Shown in pieces: positions 45,501 to 55,489 of a stretch of 64,000 nucleotides of DNA. The DNA lies in contig NZLU01000017.1 in assembly GCA_002692725.1 (NCBI GenBank), forward strand, positions 62,001 to 126,000, read 5' to 3'. This stretch comes from Ponticaulis sp. (GTDB taxonomy: Bacteria; Pseudomonadota; Alphaproteobacteria; Caulobacterales; Hyphomonadaceae). A program made the translations under genes and the position numbers. The notes below the pieces were generated by a model that saw only the letters and a program-made list of their open reading frames with translations, was not told where the DNA came from and did not search any database. Position 1 is the stretch's first letter; the number at the start of each line of letters is the position of its first letter.

Positions 45501-47412
45501 GGATATGTCAGGCGATGTGTTCGGCAATGGCATGTTGCTCTCCCACACAATCGATCTGAAAGCCGCATTCAACCATCTGCACATCTTCATTGACCCGAAT
45601 CCAAGCGATCCGGAAGCCAATTGGCAAGAACGCAAACGGATATTTGATCTGCCAAGATCTAGCTGGTCGGATTACAACACCGACTTGATTTCCCAAGGTG
45701 GCGGCGTGTTCTCGAGAAACGCCAAGCGGATTGAATTAACTCCGGAAATACAGGCATTTCTCAAGACCGATTCCGACGCCATGACGCCTAGCGAGCTGAT
45801 CCAGGCTATTCTGAAAGCCGAAGCAGAACTCCTCTGGTTTGGTGGCATCGGTACCTATGTGAAGTCCGCCCAGGAAACTGATCTTCAGGTCGGAGACAAG
45901 TCTAACGACGCCGTTCGCATCAGTGCGGGCGATTTGAAGGTTGAGGTTGTCGGTGAAGGCGCAAATCTCGGTGTCACCCAGGCCGGTCGCATTGAGTTCG
46001 CCCGCCTTGGTGGCCGTATCAATACAGATGCGATCGATAACTCGGCTGGCGTCGACAGTTCAGACCACGAAGTGAACATCAAGATATTGCTGAAAGCCGC
46101 CATGGAATGCGGAGAGCTGAATCCAGATCAGCGTCTATCGCTGCTCGCTTCCATGACCGACGAAGTTGGCGAGAAAGTGCTCGTCCACAATTATGATCAA
46201 ACCGGTGCTCTGAGTGTCGCGGAAGCCTCTGCTGCTGATGATCTTGATTCGCATGAACGCATGATGGAGCGATTAGAGGCAGCCGGCATTCTCAATCGGT
46301 CGGTTGAAGGACTGCCCAAGTCTGAAGAAATCCGGGCATTTCACGAAGCTCACACCGGTCTGACCCGCCCTGAAATTGCGGTATTACTCGCATATGCCAA
46401 GATCACGCTGTTTGACGAGCTTGTTCAAAGCAATGTTCCGGATGATCCTTTCCTCACGGAGCTTTACTCCGAGTATTTCCCTGAACCTTTACGCGGATTT
46501 TCTAATGCTCTGGGCCAGCATCGCCTGAAACGGGAAATCATCGCCACCCAATTGTCGAACGATATTATCAATCTGGGCGGCCCAACCTTTATTCACAGAG
46601 TGAAGGAGCGCGCAGGCGTCGAAGCCGCATCAATTGCGCGAGCCTTTGTGGCATCAAAAGAGATCTTTGCGCTGGCGCCTCTCCTTCGGAAAATTGATGG
46701 TTTGGACAACCAGGTTCCGGCCGACATTCAAATCGGTCTGCATCGGGATATCATCAATGCTCTCAGGCGGCAGGTTTTCTGGCTGGCAAAGACCCGTTCC
46801 ATCGACGGTCGCATCGATGATCTGGTCAGCCTTTACAAGCCAGACGTCCAGCGACTTCTCACGTCCGGGGCTGACACACTTTCGCCATATGAAAGTGATC
46901 TCTTTGAAAAACAATGTGCTGAGTATCGGGAACAAGGTGCCCCGAGTTCGGTCGCAGAAAGTGTCGCAATCATTCTATCGATGACATCAGCCACCGATAT
47001 TGTCGATCTCGCGCGCAGAACCGGGCAAGATGTGATCAAGATTGCGTGTTTGTTCAGTTCAGTTGGGAGTGTGTTCCGTTTTGATGAACTTCGTCAGACG
47101 GCGCTTAACATGACACTTGATCAGCATTGGGACCGTCTGGCCGTACGCGGTTTGGTCGAAACCTTGCTTGTACAACAAAATAGTCTGGCTGAGCGTATTT
47201 CAGCCAATAACGGAAATTCAGATTTGAATAACTTTGCTGAGGCAAAGGTATTTGTGGATGAATTTGTCACACAGCATGAAGATGAATACAAAAGACTTCA
47301 ATTACTTCTTGCAGAACTCGAACAGTCTGGTGCATGGACATTTTCTAAACTTGTATTGTTCGCGAATGCGATGCGTAGCTTTATTGACGAAACGGACTTA
47401 GGGGCGACGTAG
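42538..47412 (+). CDS. NAD-dependent glutamate dehydrogenase, 180-kDa type
   Basis: This enzyme deaminates glutamate to 2-oxoglutarate with NAD+. The 1,624-residue size and domain order (N-terminal ACT-like regulatory segments, central catalytic QVKNAVIVPVGSKGGF near residue 840, GDMSGDVFGNGML, C-terminal helical part) match the large GDH of alphaproteobacteria. In Caulobacter the homologue GdhZ links metabolism with cell division. The following GNAT gene overlaps its stop by one base. Confidence 0.95.
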   Translation: MSALPITQQHSLSDLMTAASSLSWEDQAGPTAPFVESYLQQSHASIDLLNHPNLSIGDIARYLSEFWNWSNIRSKGSQLIRVRHVQPEKSGQDPISLLEVVGTDRPFLVGSILGACRELNIQTGMLLHPILEHDRTVDGRRTVSNGEQNESYIQVYLEHLDGATSDRLEAEVRRTLNEVRLSVQDFTEMQERMLAAAETVAGLSHLDPGIAEEASEFLKWLAYNHFTFLGSRYYNFVQRDDGSLAAEEPEIIPDSSLGILRDLDRFILQRGSEPTIITSQISDFLNEPTPIIVAKASLQSRVHRRVRADYIGVKTYDDNGQVTGEIRFAGLFTADAYNALTRDVPLIRQKVTQVLEAAGKRPGSHDANALKNILETYPRDELFQISPDDLLSISTSILQLQERAETRIFLRRDQFDRYLTALVYVPRESFNSELRARIAKRLEQAFSASLIAFYPSFSDSPLARIHFIFDLKPGHPEPNIKELEHEIARLARSWNDEVRGLVRTQKLSLPSELEEDQITSAFNLAYKEAFSPEQALQDLSLLLDLTEDRPVSMRASRGEHDPLSVIRARIYAYAEPIQLSACVPVFENMGLYVVSEVGYPVKSSPDDDQPRWVHTLSMRSADQSPIDLARTKVALEDAFEAVWTHKTENDGFNRLVLSMGATWREAALFRTLSRYRKQTGLDPAQGTQIAALARNPEITQLLLHCFSTRFDPDRDMSLEERKSACSDISHAITEALNAVESLDEDRVLRRLSELIHAITRTSFYQINENGEPHSQIAIKIASRELEALPEPRPFREIFVWSPHVEGVHLRFGPVARGGLRWSDRRDDFRTEVLGLVKAQQVKNAVIVPVGSKGGFYPKQLPIDGDREAIRDEGIRSYKTFITSLLMLTDNLVDGEPKHPKRTVIWDQPDPYLVVAADKGTATFSDIANEISESFGFWLGDAFASGGSAGYDHKKMGITARGAWVAVQRHFREIGKDIQTERFSVIGVGDMSGDVFGNGMLLSHTIDLKAAFNHLHIFIDPNPSDPEANWQERKRIFDLPRSSWSDYNTDLISQGGGVFSRNAKRIELTPEIQAFLKTDSDAMTPSELIQAILKAEAELLWFGGIGTYVKSAQETDLQVGDKSNDAVRISAGDLKVEVVGEGANLGVTQAGRIEFARLGGRINTDAIDNSAGVDSSDHEVNIKILLKAAMECGELNPDQRLSLLASMTDEVGEKVLVHNYDQTGALSVAEASAADDLDSHERMMERLEAAGILNRSVEGLPKSEEIRAFHEAHTGLTRPEIAVLLAYAKITLFDELVQSNVPDDPFLTELYSEYFPEPLRGFSNALGQHRLKREIIATQLSNDIINLGGPTFIHRVKERAGVEAASIARAFVASKEIFALAPLLRKIDGLDNQVPADIQIGLHRDIINALRRQVFWLAKTRSIDGRIDDLVSLYKPDVQRLLTSGADTLSPYESDLFEKQCAEYREQGAPSSVAESVAIILSMTSATDIVDLARRTGQDVIKIACLFSSVGSVFRFDELRQTALNMTLDQHWDRLAVRGLVETLLVQQNSLAERISANNGNSDLNNFAEAKVFVDEFVTQHEDEYKRLQLLLAELEQSGAWTFSKLVLFANAMRSFIDETDLGAT

Positions 47413-47972
47413 TGGTTCAGGCACGCAGTATGAATTTGAGGTTCCGCGATGGCTCCGTCGAAGACGCAGCGAGAATCGCGGATCTTGGCCGTCAGACATT
47501 CGCCGAATATTTTGGTCAGGTTTATAAGAAGTCCGACCTCGACCATTATCTCGACAAGTATTTTTCCGTTCCAAAAGTCGAACGAGATTTGGGAAATCCG
47601 GATTATGATTATCGCGTGGCCGAAGCACCTTCAGGTCTGGTTGGGTATGCCAAAATCGGGCCAGTGAGCCTGCCAGTAGATCAAAGTGGACGGACAGGCC
47701 TTCAACTTCATCGTCTTTATGTTCGTGAGATTCGCCAGGGCGTAGGTGTCGGCGGTATTCTCTTGAGTTGGGCGATTGATCGTGCGTCTGAACGCGGTGC
47801 TGATGACTTCTGGCTCGGCGTGTGGGCACAGAACAAACGAGCGATTGGCGTTTACGAGAGCCGCGGCTTTGTCGCCAGCGATTATTACGACATTCATGTC
47901 GGTGAATCGATCGACAAAGAGCTGATGATGTCACTCAGGCTGAAAGCCGCTGCCAGCAGCCTAAGTGCTTGA
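47412..47972 (+). CDS. GNAT family N-acetyltransferase
   Basis: The 186-residue protein has the GNAT fold: an acetyl-CoA motif LYVREIRQGVGVGGILL (Q/RxxGxG/A) and the N-terminal motif RFRDGSVEDAARIADL. The GTG start overlaps the gdh stop by one base, so translation is coupled; an ATG at 47430 is an alternative start. Substrate unknown. Confidence 0.88.
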   Translation: MVQARSMNLRFRDGSVEDAARIADLGRQTFAEYFGQVYKKSDLDHYLDKYFSVPKVERDLGNPDYDYRVAEAPSGLVGYAKIGPVSLPVDQSGRTGLQLHRLYVREIRQGVGVGGILLSWAIDRASERGADDFWLGVWAQNKRAIGVYESRGFVASDYYDIHVGESIDKELMMSLRLKAAASSLSA

Positions 47973-47982
47973 TCTTATAGAG

Positions 47983-48879
47983 TTATTGATACTTGCTCAG
48001 CCGACGACAGACGTCGTCTAATTGTTCAAGGTCGCGATATTTGATTTTGAGCTCTCCGCCTTTGGCAAGGCTTTTGATCTCTACCACCAAACCAAGAGCG
48101 CGTGACAAATCTGCCTCGAGGGCCTCTGTGTCTACGTCTTTTTCGTCAGCTGTTTTGTCTTTACTGGTCTCAAAGGTCCCGCTTGCGAGTTTGCGCACGA
48201 GTTTTTCAGTATCACGAACCGAGAGTTTCTTAGAAATCACCTGTTCGATGACAGACTCCGGATCATCTGCCGACAGGGCAGCGCGCGCATGGCCCGCGCT
48301 TACCTCGCCATTCCGCAAATGGTCCCGTACAGAATCTGGCAAATTCAACAGACGCAACATGTTGGCGACATGTGCCCGGCTCTTTCCTACAGATTCCGCG
48401 ACCGCTTCCTGCGTTTTTCCGAATCGCGAAAGCAGCGCCTGGTAGCCTTCGGCTTCTTCCATTGCGTTGAGATCTTCGCGTTGAATATTCTCAATCAAAC
48501 CAAATTCGAGAAGTTCGACATCATTTGTCTTGAGAATCCGAGCCGGGATCTCACTCAAGCCAGCCTTCTTCGAAGCGCGATAGCGGCGTTCACCGGCGAT
48601 GATCTGATAATCGTGATCCTGACCTTTGACTTCCCGTACAAGAATTGGGGTCAGCACACCTTTAGCGAGAATCGATTTCGACAGTTCTGCGAGCGATTCC
48701 TCGTTAAACTTCTTTCGAGGTTGATTTGGGTTTGGCTTGATCGATTTGATCTTGAGGACGGAGACCTCTTTGGCACCCGACGCTTCAACCGCCGCATCCT
48801 CAAAATTTTCATACTCGCCAATAAGCGCAGAAAGCCCCTTACCCAATTTAGTTGCCTTTGTTTTTCCAGAGTCAGACAT
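47983..48879 (-). CDS. parB: Chromosome-partitioning protein ParB
   Basis: ParB is a CTP-dependent clamp that binds parS and recruits ParA and SMC. The 298-residue protein has the N-terminal CTPase motif GERRYRA (about residues 97-103), the KPNPNQPRKKF box, a helix-turn-helix centre (GKSRAHVANMLRLLNLP) and a C-terminal dimer domain. Five candidate parS sites lie in this window. Start overlaps the parA stop (TGATG). Confidence 0.98.
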   Translation of the reverse strand: MSDSGKTKATKLGKGLSALIGEYENFEDAAVEASGAKEVSVLKIKSIKPNPNQPRKKFNEESLAELSKSILAKGVLTPILVREVKGQDHDYQIIAGERRYRASKKAGLSEIPARILKTNDVELLEFGLIENIQREDLNAMEEAEGYQALLSRFGKTQEAVAESVGKSRAHVANMLRLLNLPDSVRDHLRNGEVSAGHARAALSADDPESVIEQVISKKLSVRDTEKLVRKLASGTFETSKDKTADEKDVDTEALEADLSRALGLVVEIKSLAKGGELKIKYRDLEQLDDVCRRLSKYQ

Positions 48880-49685
48880 CAGGCGGCCACCAGGGATCGT
48901 TCGCGGTGTAAGAGTTCAGACGCCAGACGAATATAGGCTTCGCTGCCCGGACATCTGTAATCATAAAGCAGTGCGGGTTTTCCATAACCCGGTGCTTCCG
49001 ACAGCTTCACATTCCGCGGAATGACGGTGTCATAGATGTAGACTTTTGCGCCGAGTTTCTCACGTGCTTCTTGTTCTACTTCGGAGGACAATCGGTTTCG
49101 CTTGTCAAACATTGTCAGGATAATGCCTTGGATATCGAGGTCCGGATTAAGGCCATTTTTGACAATCTGAACCGTGCGAAGGAGCTGGGACAGCCCCTCC
49201 ATTGCATAAAATTCGCATTGCAGGGGAACCAGGAGGGAGTCACTCGCCGTCATGGCGTTAATCGTCAGGGATGACAAAGATGGTGGGCAGTCGATTAGAA
49301 TGATGTCATATCCACCCTCACTCATGCGCTCGCGATATCCAGCCAAAGCATCCCGCAAACGAAATGACCGTTTTGGATCACCGGCCAGAGCCGTTTCTAC
49401 ACCTGCAAGATTCTCGTCACCTGGAACCAGATCCAGACCCGGAACAAGTGTTTTCATCGCGGCATTCTCTAGCGGAATCCGATCAACAACCACATCATAA
49501 CTGGTGATTTCCCGGTTGCGCGGTCCGACACCCAGCCCTGTAGACGCATTTCCCTGTGCGTCGAAATCGACGATCAGGACTTTTCGTCCAACTGCGGCGA
49601 GCGCAGTGCCCAAATTGATGGAAGTAGTCGTTTTACCGACGCCGCCTTTTTGGTTCACAACGGCGAGAATTCTGGATTTAGACAC
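48879..49685 (-). CDS. parA: Chromosome-partitioning ATPase ParA
   Basis: The start is the GTG at 49685, six bases after GGAGG, which gives [20 protein letters not shown]; the deviant Walker A KGGVGKTTT is near residue 13. A more upstream start (49727) has no binding site. The ATPase forms the nucleoid gradient that carries ParB-parS complexes to the cell pole. It overlaps the rsmG stop. Confidence 0.96.
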   Translation of the reverse strand: MSKSRILAVVNQKGGVGKTTTSINLGTALAAVGRKVLIVDFDAQGNASTGLGVGPRNREITSYDVVVDRIPLENAAMKTLVPGLDLVPGDENLAGVETALAGDPKRSFRLRDALAGYRERMSEGGYDIILIDCPPSLSSLTINAMTASDSLLVPLQCEFYAMEGLSQLLRTVQIVKNGLNPDLDIQGIILTMFDKRNRLSSEVEQEAREKLGAKVYIYDTVIPRNVKLSEAPGYGKPALLYDYRCPGSEAYIRLASELLHRERSLVAA

Positions 49686-50292
49686 GACGGACCTCCGATA
49701 CCTTAAGAATGACGCCGTCCGAATCACTTTCGGGCTCGACGATCTCCATGTTAAAAATCCAATAACGCTGCGATTCCGTCAATTCGTATTTCCAGTTTCT
49801 TCCCTTGAGAAACACGCCAATTGTCGAGTTTTCCAACCATTTTTCGCTTAAACGGATTAAAGTCGATAAATCTGCGACAGCGCGGGCCGTAATATGAGAC
49901 AATGTTTCACGTGAAACATTTTCAACGCGGTCATTCTCAACAGTGACGGGCAGATCGAGTTCGCGTGCGACAAGGCGCAGAAAAGCGCACCGCTTAGCAT
50001 TGGACTCAACCAGGACAAACTCCTTGTCTGCATCTGACTGGCAAGCCAGAACCAAGCCCGGTAGCCCGGCTCCAGATCCAATATCCATGATCACCGAGCC
50101 CGACGCAACATGCGGCCAGACGCTGAGGCTGTCCAATATGTGTCGACGCCAGACCTCGTCCCGCTCCCGGGGGCCGATCAAATTGTGGGTCTTGCTCCAC
50201 TTCAAAAGCAGATCGTGGTATCGGGTCAGTCGCTCAAATGTTTCACGTGAAACATCCATCCGGAGCGCATCGACCAATTCTTCTCGCTTCAT
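49678..50292 (-). CDS. rsmG: 16S rRNA (guanine-N7) methyltransferase RsmG
   Basis: The 204-residue enzyme methylates G527 of 16S rRNA. It has the SAM motif [17 protein letters not shown] (about residues 67-83). Two perfect parS sites lie inside its coding region and produce the VSRET peptides seen at residues 14-18 and 126-130. The mnmG stop overlaps its start by four bases. Confidence 0.95.
   Translation of the reverse strand: MKREELVDALRMDVSRETFERLTRYHDLLLKWSKTHNLIGPRERDEVWRRHILDSLSVWPHVASGSVIMDIGSGAGLPGLVLACQSDADKEFVLVESNAKRCAFLRLVARELDLPVTVENDRVENVSRETLSHITARAVADLSTLIRLSEKWLENSTIGVFLKGRNWKYELTESQRYWIFNMEIVEPESDSDGVILKVSEVRRV
49903..49918. promoter_or_regulatory. parS site 1 (in rsmG)
   Basis: TGTTTCACGTGAAACA, the exact 16-base ParB-binding palindrome, inside rsmG. 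Confidence 0.95.
50239..50254. promoter_or_regulatory. parS site 2 (in rsmG)
   Basis: TGTTTCACGTGAAACA, exact palindrome, 336 bases from site 1, near the rsmG start. Confidence 0.95.
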
Positions 50293-52178
50293 CCAGACGT
50301 CACCGCTGAGGGTCCGGTCGACGTTTTCACGCGCTTATTCATATGGCTCAGGATTGCCAGAATTGCACTCGGCGTCATGCCCTCCATCCGTTGCGCCTGG
50401 GAGATGGTTTCTGGTCGGATGGTTTCAAGCTTCTCCCGGATCTCATTGGATAGCGAGCCCACTGCCGCATAATCGAGATCGGCGGGTATCTTTCTGTTCT
50501 CATCTTTACGCAAAATGGCAATATCGGCGGCTTGACGATCGAGATAGCTTGAATAACGCGCTTCGATCGCAACCTGATCCAGTATGGCCGGAGCAATTTT
50601 TCCGAGCTCAGGCCAGTTTGACTTGAGTGTATCCAGGGTCACACCGGAATAGGTCAACAACTCAAACGCTGAACGCCGTCGACCATCCAACTTGATATCA
50701 ATGCCAATGGTCCGTGCCTGGTTCGGTGTAAGCTCAAATGATTTCATCAAACCAATAGCCTTCTCGAGTGCGTTGGCCTTTTCCGAATACTCCGACCAGC
50801 GCCCCTCTTTCACGCATCCAAATTCACGTCCTAGTTTCGTCAATCTTTGGTCTGCATTGTCAGCCCGAAGATGGAGCCGATACTCCGCACGAGAAGTGAA
50901 CATGCGATACGGCTCCGTCACCCCGCGTGTCGTCAGGTCATCAATCATCACACCAATATAGGCGTCAGCGCGATTCAGTGTGATCGGGTCTGCACCCGGA
51001 TCAACTGATTGACGCGCCGCATTGAGTCCAGCCATCAACCCCTGGGCGGCCGCTTCCTCATATCCAGTCGTGCCGTTAATCTGTCCAGCGAGGTACAATC
51101 CGGGCAGTACTTTAACTTCAAGCGTTCTCGAGAGTGACCGCGGATCAACATAGTCATATTCAATGGCATAACCCGGCTGAAGGATGGTGACATTTTCGAG
51201 CCCCGGGATCGTTCGAATGAATGCGTCTTGCACATCTGCCGGAAGAGACGATGAAATCCCATTTGGATAGACGGTGTCATCATCCAATCCCTCAGGCTCT
51301 AGAAAAACCTGATGCCGATCCCGGTCGGCGAATTTGTGAACTTTGTCCTCAATGCTTGGGCAATAGCGTGGTCCCCGCCCCTCTATGGCACCGGAATAAA
51401 CAGCCGACTTTTGAATATTCTCCTGGATCACCTGATGCGTCTTTTCATTTGTCCAGGTGATGCCGCAAGCAATCTGCGGCACCACGACTTTATCCGTCAG
51501 AAAAGAAAACGGGACCGGATCCTCATCGGCTTGCTGAAGGTCCAGTTGGTCCCAATCAATCGTCTTTCCGTTGAGACGCGCGGGAGTTCCGGTTTTCAAT
51601 CGACCTAGTGGAAGCTCAAGCGCCAACAGTCGTTTCGACAATTCATTGGATGGCGCCTCCCCAACACGACCGGCTGGGATGCGCTCTTCCCCACGATGAA
51701 TGATCCCTCTCAGAAAGGTTCCCGTTGTGAGGACCACAGCCTTCGCAAGAAGTCGCTCTCCCGAAGCGCATACAACTCCGGCGATCCTGTCTTTTTCAAC
51801 AATGAGGTCATCCACCCCATCCTCCACAACCGACAGATTCTCAGTCGCGGCAATCTCGCGCTGCATGGCTTCTCGGTAGAGTTTTCGATCGGCTTGAGAT
51901 CTTGGCCCCTGAACTGCAGGTCCTTTAGAACGATTGAGAAGTCGATATTGGATTCCAGCCTGGTCGGCAACGCGTGCCATGATACCATCAAGCGCATCGA
52001 TCTCTCGTACCAAATGGCCTTTGCCCAAACCACCGATCGCCGGATTGCACGACATCTCGCCAATCTTGTCTGCATGATAAGTGACCAGCGCAGTCCGCGC
52101 ACCCATGCGCGACGACGCGCACGCGGCCTCTGTTCCAGCATGTCCGCCGCCTACGACAATGACATCAAACTCGCGCAC
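50289..52178 (-). CDS. mnmG: tRNA uridine-5-carboxymethylaminomethyl modification enzyme MnmG
   Basis: MnmG (GidA) with MnmE adds cmnm5 groups to wobble U34. From the GTG at 52178 (GGAGAA six bases upstream) the protein is 629 residues: FAD motif [19 protein letters not shown], the second signature [39 protein letters not shown]-like stretch (shown in part) and a C-terminal MnmE-interaction domain. A farther start upstream crosses parS and the mnmE stop. Confidence 0.97.
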   Translation of the reverse strand: MREFDVIVVGGGHAGTEAACASSRMGARTALVTYHADKIGEMSCNPAIGGLGKGHLVREIDALDGIMARVADQAGIQYRLLNRSKGPAVQGPRSQADRKLYREAMQREIAATENLSVVEDGVDDLIVEKDRIAGVVCASGERLLAKAVVLTTGTFLRGIIHRGEERIPAGRVGEAPSNELSKRLLALELPLGRLKTGTPARLNGKTIDWDQLDLQQADEDPVPFSFLTDKVVVPQIACGITWTNEKTHQVIQENIQKSAVYSGAIEGRGPRYCPSIEDKVHKFADRDRHQVFLEPEGLDDDTVYPNGISSSLPADVQDAFIRTIPGLENVTILQPGYAIEYDYVDPRSLSRTLEVKVLPGLYLAGQINGTTGYEEAAAQGLMAGLNAARQSVDPGADPITLNRADAYIGVMIDDLTTRGVTEPYRMFTSRAEYRLHLRADNADQRLTKLGREFGCVKEGRWSEYSEKANALEKAIGLMKSFELTPNQARTIGIDIKLDGRRRSAFELLTYSGVTLDTLKSNWPELGKIAPAILDQVAIEARYSSYLDRQAADIAILRKDENRKIPADLDYAAVGSLSNEIREKLETIRPETISQAQRMEGMTPSAILAILSHMNKRVKTSTGPSAVTSG

Positions 52179-52199
52179 AGCACGTTCTCCAAACCAAAA

Positions 52200-52215
52200 T
52201 GTTTCACGTGAAACA
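52200..52215. promoter_or_regulatory. parS site 3 (between mnmE and mnmG)
   Basis: TGTTTCACGTGAAACA lies in the short gap between the mnmE stop (52216) and the mnmG start (52178). Confidence 0.95.
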
Positions 52216-53562
52216 CTATTTTCCGACACAAAAGCCGGAAAAGACTTCGCCGAGTATATCCTCGACATCCACGCGACCCAATATCTGATCGAGCGCAGAT
52301 CTCGCGACTGATAACTCAAATGCGGACAAATCAACATCCCCATTTTCCTGGAGAAGCATTTTTGATTGTTTGAGTGCCGACATGGCTGTGCTCAGACTTT
52401 TCTGATGCCGAAGCCTGACAATAGTTGGCGCATCCTTTGACGAGGTGAGTTCAACAATCCGGGACTCCAACAAGTCCACAAAGTCAGCCATTCCTTCACC
52501 GGTAGCGACAGACAGCGCAAGATCGCTATGAGCAAATTTGTCATCACCCGAAACCCGGTCCGCCTGACTGATTATGAGGAGATCGTGGCTTTCAAGCTTT
52601 TGGGCTTTTCCATCATCCACATTATCGTCAGCGCGTGACAAATAGACTCGCAGATCTGCATTCTCAGCCCAGACCCTGGCGCGCCTCACACCTTCGGCCT
52701 CGACCGGATCGAGTGTATCACGGAGCCCTGCAGTATCGGCGATTGTGACCGGAACACCTTTCACCACTATATGTGCTTCTAACACGTCACGAGTTGTTCC
52801 CGGGATTTCAGATACAATCGCAGCCTCTCTTTGGGCTAACGCATTAATCAGAGTCGATTTACCGGCATTGGGTTTTCCCAAAATGGCAATGCGCAGACCA
52901 TCCCGAACGCGTGACGCAGATTTTGCCGTCGAGAGTGCCGAAGAAAATTCGGTGATTAGGTCATCAATAATTTGGGACACCGGCGCGTGAGCATCCTCCG
53001 AAACATCTCCCTCATCCGAAAAATCAATAGATGCCGCGAGATAGGCAGAGGCTTCCAAAATTCTTTTTCGCCAGGCCTCAATCGTATGCGAAGCATCGCC
53101 GGCCAGAAAGCGCGCGGCTTGCTTCATCTGTTCGACGCTTTGAGATTCGATCAGATCCGCAATGCCTTCCGCCTGAATGAGATCGATCTTTCCGTTCTCG
53201 AACGCGCGGCGAGAAAACTCTCCGGGTTCGGCCAAACGACATGCTGCGTGATCGACCACGCCTGATATCAGAGTTTCGATAATCGCTGGGCTGCCATGGC
53301 AATGGACCTCGACGAGATCTTCTCCCGTAAAGCTTTCCGGGCCCGCAAACCTCAGGATTAGTGCTTCATCGATAACGTGATCACGATCTGCAAAATCATA
53401 GAGATTGCGTTTTACCGCGCGGCGGATCGGTGGCGCGGTTGATAGTGTCAGATATTCTAAGATCTGAAACGCTTCAGGGCCTGAAATCCTGAGCACCGCA
53501 ACACCGGCCCGACCGTGTGCAGAGGACAGAGCGATGATGGTGTCAGTTTCCTGATGGGTCAT
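52216..53562 (-). CDS. mnmE: tRNA-modification GTPase MnmE
   Basis: The 448-residue protein has the N-terminal formyl-THF domain, a GTPase domain ([15 protein letters not shown]-loop near residue 222; [12 protein letters not shown]) and the C-terminal CxGK motif FCVGK. It is the partner of MnmG, encoded immediately downstream. Confidence 0.97.
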   Translation of the reverse strand: MTHQETDTIIALSSAHGRAGVAVLRISGPEAFQILEYLTLSTAPPIRRAVKRNLYDFADRDHVIDEALILRFAGPESFTGEDLVEVHCHGSPAIIETLISGVVDHAACRLAEPGEFSRRAFENGKIDLIQAEGIADLIESQSVEQMKQAARFLAGDASHTIEAWRKRILEASAYLAASIDFSDEGDVSEDAHAPVSQIIDDLITEFSSALSTAKSASRVRDGLRIAILGKPNAGKSTLINALAQREAAIVSEIPGTTRDVLEAHIVVKGVPVTIADTAGLRDTLDPVEAEGVRRARVWAENADLRVYLSRADDNVDDGKAQKLESHDLLIISQADRVSGDDKFAHSDLALSVATGEGMADFVDLLESRIVELTSSKDAPTIVRLRHQKSLSTAMSALKQSKMLLQENGDVDLSAFELSVARSALDQILGRVDVEDILGEVFSGFCVGK

Positions 53563-53579
53563 CGCTCTAACCTGATCAT

Positions 53580-53595
53580 TGTTTCACGTGAAACA
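53580..53595. promoter_or_regulatory. parS site 4 (between rho and mnmE)
   Basis: TGTTTCACGTGAAACA in the 48-base gap between the rho stop and the mnmE start. Confidence 0.95.
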
Positions 53596-53610
53596 ATGCC
53601 TGCTCGGGTT

Positions 53611-54897
53611 TTAGTTGTTCATGCTGGAGAAGAACTCGTCATTATCTTTTGTCTGACGGAGTTTATCGAGCAGGAAGTCGATCGCGTCCGCTGTTCCCAT
53701 CGGATTGAGAATACGACGCAGGACATAGACTTTCGCAAGATGCTCTTTCGGAGTGATCAGCTCTTCTTTCCGTGTACCGGATTTGAGAATGTCGATCGCC
53801 GGGAAGACACGCTTGTCGGCAACTTTGCGGTCAAGCACGACCTCAGAGTTACCTGTGCCTTTGAACTCCTCGAAGATGACCTCATCCATACGCGATCCCG
53901 TTTCGATCAGCGCGGTCGCGATAATGGTGAGCGATCCACCTTGTTCCAGATTACGTGCCGCACCGAAAAAGCGTTTCGGTCGTTGAAGCGCGTTGGCATC
54001 CACACCGCCGGTGAGGACCTTACCGGAGGATGGAACTGTGGTGTTGTAAGCCCGGCCAAGACGTGTAATCGAGTCAAGCAGAATCACAACATCGCGGCCA
54101 TGTTCGGCCAGGCGCTTGGCTTTTTCGATCACCATTTCGGCGACCTGAACGTGGCGCGACGCGGGTTCATCAAAGGTCGACGATACAACTTCGCCCTGCA
54201 CCGACCGGCGCATGTCTGTCACTTCCTCTGGACGCTCATCGATCAGAAGAACGATCAGATAGCATTCCGGGTGGTTGGCTTCGATGCTTGCGGCAATATT
54301 CTGAAGAAGAACGGTTTTACCCGTCCGCGGCGGTGCAACGATCAGCGCTCGCTGTCCCTTACCGATTGGCGCGACGATATCAATGACGCGGCCTGACCGA
54401 TCCTTTTTGGTCGGATCTTTCGGCGACATGACCAGACGCTCTTCCGGATAGAGCGGCGTCAGATTGTCAAAGTGAATTTTGTGCTTGGCGCGCTCGTGAT
54501 CTTCGAAATTGATCTGGGAGACCTTCACCAGGGCGAAGTACCGTTCGCCATCGCGCGGAGACCGAATCTCGCCCTCAATCGTATCACCCGTCCGAAGACC
54601 GTTTTGTTTGATCAGCGCAGGACTGACATAAATATCATCCGGCCCCGGAAGATAATTGGACTCTGGCGACCGAAGGAAACCAAACCCGTCAGACAGGACT
54701 TCCATAACACCCGCACCGACAATTTCCGTTCCCTGATCGGCCAGTTCTTTCAGAATCGCGAACAACATATCCTGTGTCCGAAGCGATGAAGCATTTTCAA
54801 CGCCACAGGATTCTGCATAAGCCAGCAATTCGGTCGGACTTTTCGCTTTGAGATCACGGAGTGCAACTTGCTGGAGTTCGGCGGTTTCTTCAGACAT
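53611..54897 (-). CDS. rho: Transcription termination factor Rho
   Basis: The 428-residue protein from the ATG at 54897 has the N-terminal RNA-binding domain, Walker [14 protein letters not shown] near residue 180 and Walker [17 protein letters not shown]. The farther start at 55008 would overlap the intergenic space and lacks conservation. Confidence 0.97.
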   Translation of the reverse strand: MSEETAELQQVALRDLKAKSPTELLAYAESCGVENASSLRTQDMLFAILKELADQGTEIVGAGVMEVLSDGFGFLRSPESNYLPGPDDIYVSPALIKQNGLRTGDTIEGEIRSPRDGERYFALVKVSQINFEDHERAKHKIHFDNLTPLYPEERLVMSPKDPTKKDRSGRVIDIVAPIGKGQRALIVAPPRTGKTVLLQNIAASIEANHPECYLIVLLIDERPEEVTDMRRSVQGEVVSSTFDEPASRHVQVAEMVIEKAKRLAEHGRDVVILLDSITRLGRAYNTTVPSSGKVLTGGVDANALQRPKRFFGAARNLEQGGSLTIIATALIETGSRMDEVIFEEFKGTGNSEVVLDRKVADKRVFPAIDILKSGTRKEELITPKEHLAKVYVLRRILNPMGTADAIDFLLDKLRQTKDNDEFFSSMNN

Positions 54898-55046
54898 GGG
54901 GGCCCTGCAAAAGTCAGAAAAGCAGCCGGGATTCCGGCTTTCTGGGAAACGGGATTTGTAGAATTGGGAGCTACGCGCCGACGAATGCGGCTGGCTATTC
55001 AAAGCCATTTATTTTGTCATTCGTCAAGTCAGGAATGCGGCTCAGA

Positions 55047-55475
55047 TCAGAATGGTTCAACGACAACTGCAATAACTGCGACGATGGCCATGAGGAAGGG
55101 AACTTCATTCAACATGCGCAAGGTTTTTGGTTTGGGTGCTTTATCCGTGCCGATCTTCCGGTTCATACCAATAAAGACGCCATGCATGGCTGATATCCCG
55201 GTCACCATAGCCAGTTTCAGATAAAGCCAGGGTTCCCCGAGTATGAAACTGCGATTGATCCAGATCATGTAGAGACCAAGAAACCAGACAATGATCATAC
55301 TGGGTGTCAGGATAATCTTTCGAAGGCTGTTAATCGCCTTCTGCATCTTCAGATCCGTTTCGCCGCCCGGCTCTGATTCCAACCGGTAGACCATAAGCCG
55401 CGGCAACATCAACATGCCGGCCATCCAGGCAATCACGAAAATGATGTGAATGGCTTTGATCCATTGAAGCAGCAT
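55047..55475 (-). CDS. hemJ: Protoporphyrinogen oxidase HemJ
   Basis: The 142-residue inner-membrane protein has four helices and the conserved His of HIIFVIAWMAGMLMLPRLMV (about residue 10). HemJ carries out the oxidation of protoporphyrinogen IX in heme synthesis. It lies 14 bases after hemE. Confidence 0.9.
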   Translation of the reverse strand: MLLQWIKAIHIIFVIAWMAGMLMLPRLMVYRLESEPGGETDLKMQKAINSLRKIILTPSMIIVWFLGLYMIWINRSFILGEPWLYLKLAMVTGISAMHGVFIGMNRKIGTDKAPKPKTLRMLNEVPFLMAIVAVIAVVVEPF

Positions 55476-55489
55476 AACCGGCGATCTCC

